Assembly: GCF_001544375.1 (NCBI RefSeq)
Contig: NZ_BCQJ01000001.1
Coordinates: 294,275-358,274 of the forward strand
DNA from: Enterococcus canis NBRC 100695
Lineage (GTDB): Bacteria > Bacillota > Bacilli > Lactobacillales > Enterococcaceae
Length of the DNA stretch: 64,000 nucleotides
Direction: 5' to 3'
Shown here: positions 63,878 through 64,000 of the stretch, in pieces
How positions within the stretch are numbered: position 1 is the stretch's first letter
How the letters are laid out: each line of letters begins with the position of its first letter
The notes under the pieces: generated by a model
The model's input: the letters and a program-made list of their open reading frames with translations, nothing else
Databases searched by the model: none
What the model was told of the DNA's origin: nothing
Program-made: the position numbers and the translations under genes

Positions 63878-63927
63878 AAAAAAATAACCAAACAGCACAA
63901 ATAAAAATTTGTGTTCTGTTTGGTTAT
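63878..63927 (-). terminator. Conditional leader terminator of bglP
   Basis: ATAACCAAACAG and its complement form the stem (63884-63927), with T7 at 63878-63884 on the minus strand. Its 5' arm shares six bases with the RAT, so the two structures exclude each other. Confidence 0.85.
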
Positions 63928-63951
63928 GCCTGATCGAATCAGTAACAGTCC
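63922..63951 (-). promoter_or_regulatory. RAT (ribonucleic antiterminator) for a LicT/BglG-type protein
   Basis: The 30-nt minus-strand element begins GGACTGTTACTG, has the central ATTCGAT, and ends CAGGCATAACC. These match the bgl/lic RAT consensus closely. Confidence 0.9.
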
Positions 63952-63961
63952 AATAAGTTCT

Positions 63962-63990
63962 TTTCTATTGTCTTTGTGTCACTCTGTCAA
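63962..63990 (-). promoter_or_regulatory. Promoter of the beta-glucoside operon
   Basis: TTGACA (63990-63985) and TAGAAA (63967-63962) are separated by 17 bp on the minus strand. Transcription would start just before the RAT. Confidence 0.6.
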
Positions 63991-64000
63991 TGTGGAGCGT

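Overview
The window reads as a contiguous, mobile-element-free stretch of a low-GC Firmicute chromosome, most likely Enterococcus. Pointers are the dnaE-pfkA-pyk order with a 585-residue pyruvate kinase carrying the C-terminal PEP-utiliser-like domain, a class II GalT inside a galKETR operon, cre-like CcpA sites, LicT-type antitermination, a VanR/VanS-like pair, and strong AGGAGG ribosome binding sites on nearly every gene. I see no rRNA, tRNA, CRISPR array, insertion sequence or prophage gene. Species cannot be fixed from the sequence alone. I list 71 coding sequences, 54 of them on the minus strand or in leftward operons, plus promoters, operators and terminators.

Layout. 1-3.5 kb: CinD-like nitroreductase, a membrane protein, and the PTS-dependent dihydroxyacetone kinase operon dhaKLM. 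3.5-9.7 kb: pyk, pfkA, dnaE. 9.8-14.8 kb: YjzD-like peptide, MFS exporter, AzgA-type purine permease with a PurBox-like site, HAD phosphatase, NAD(P)HX epimerase. 14.9-19 kb: an overlapping pair (MmcB-like nuclease-fold protein plus an sce7725-like protein) and a cluster of small genes with a PepSY lipoprotein. 19-26 kb: QueH, a PadR/membrane-protein module, SufT-like protein, HelD, YitT, YajQ. 26-31.5 kb: a three-gene sugar or inositol-type oxidation operon with a divergent AraC regulator, then small membrane proteins. 31.7-37 kb: galK-galE-galT-galR, then YoaK. 37-40 kb: stress and redox proteins and a second PadR module. 40.4-48.7 kb: an ABC sugar importer with two tandem family-2 glycosidases, facing an unusual ArsR-HTH/sensor-domain regulator. 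48.7-51 kb: signal peptidase operon. 51.1-55.7 kb: a fructose-family PTS with an AlsE-type epimerase and a PRD activator whose EIIA module is a separate protein. 55.9-60.3 kb: MarR/NmrA pair, then a VanRS-like/VanZ/C39-peptidase locus. 60.4-64 kb: beta-glucoside PTS operon with a textbook LicT antiterminator site.

How the genes work together: most of the window takes up and breaks down carbohydrate and feeds glycolysis (PfkA, Pyk). Beta-galactoside-like glycans could enter through the ABC importer, be cut by the GH2 pair, and be channelled through the Leloir pathway. Beta-glucosides enter as phosphates and are cut by the GH1 enzyme. Allulose- or allose-type sugars would enter through the second PTS and be epimerised to fructose 6-phosphate. 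Dihydroxyacetone is phosphorylated at the expense of PEP. Candidate cre sites sit at several of these promoters. The most interesting items are the ArsR-type sugar regulator with three matching 16-bp operators, the nuclease-fold/sce7725 pair, the split PRD regulator, and the VanRS-like locus with no resistance ligase genes.
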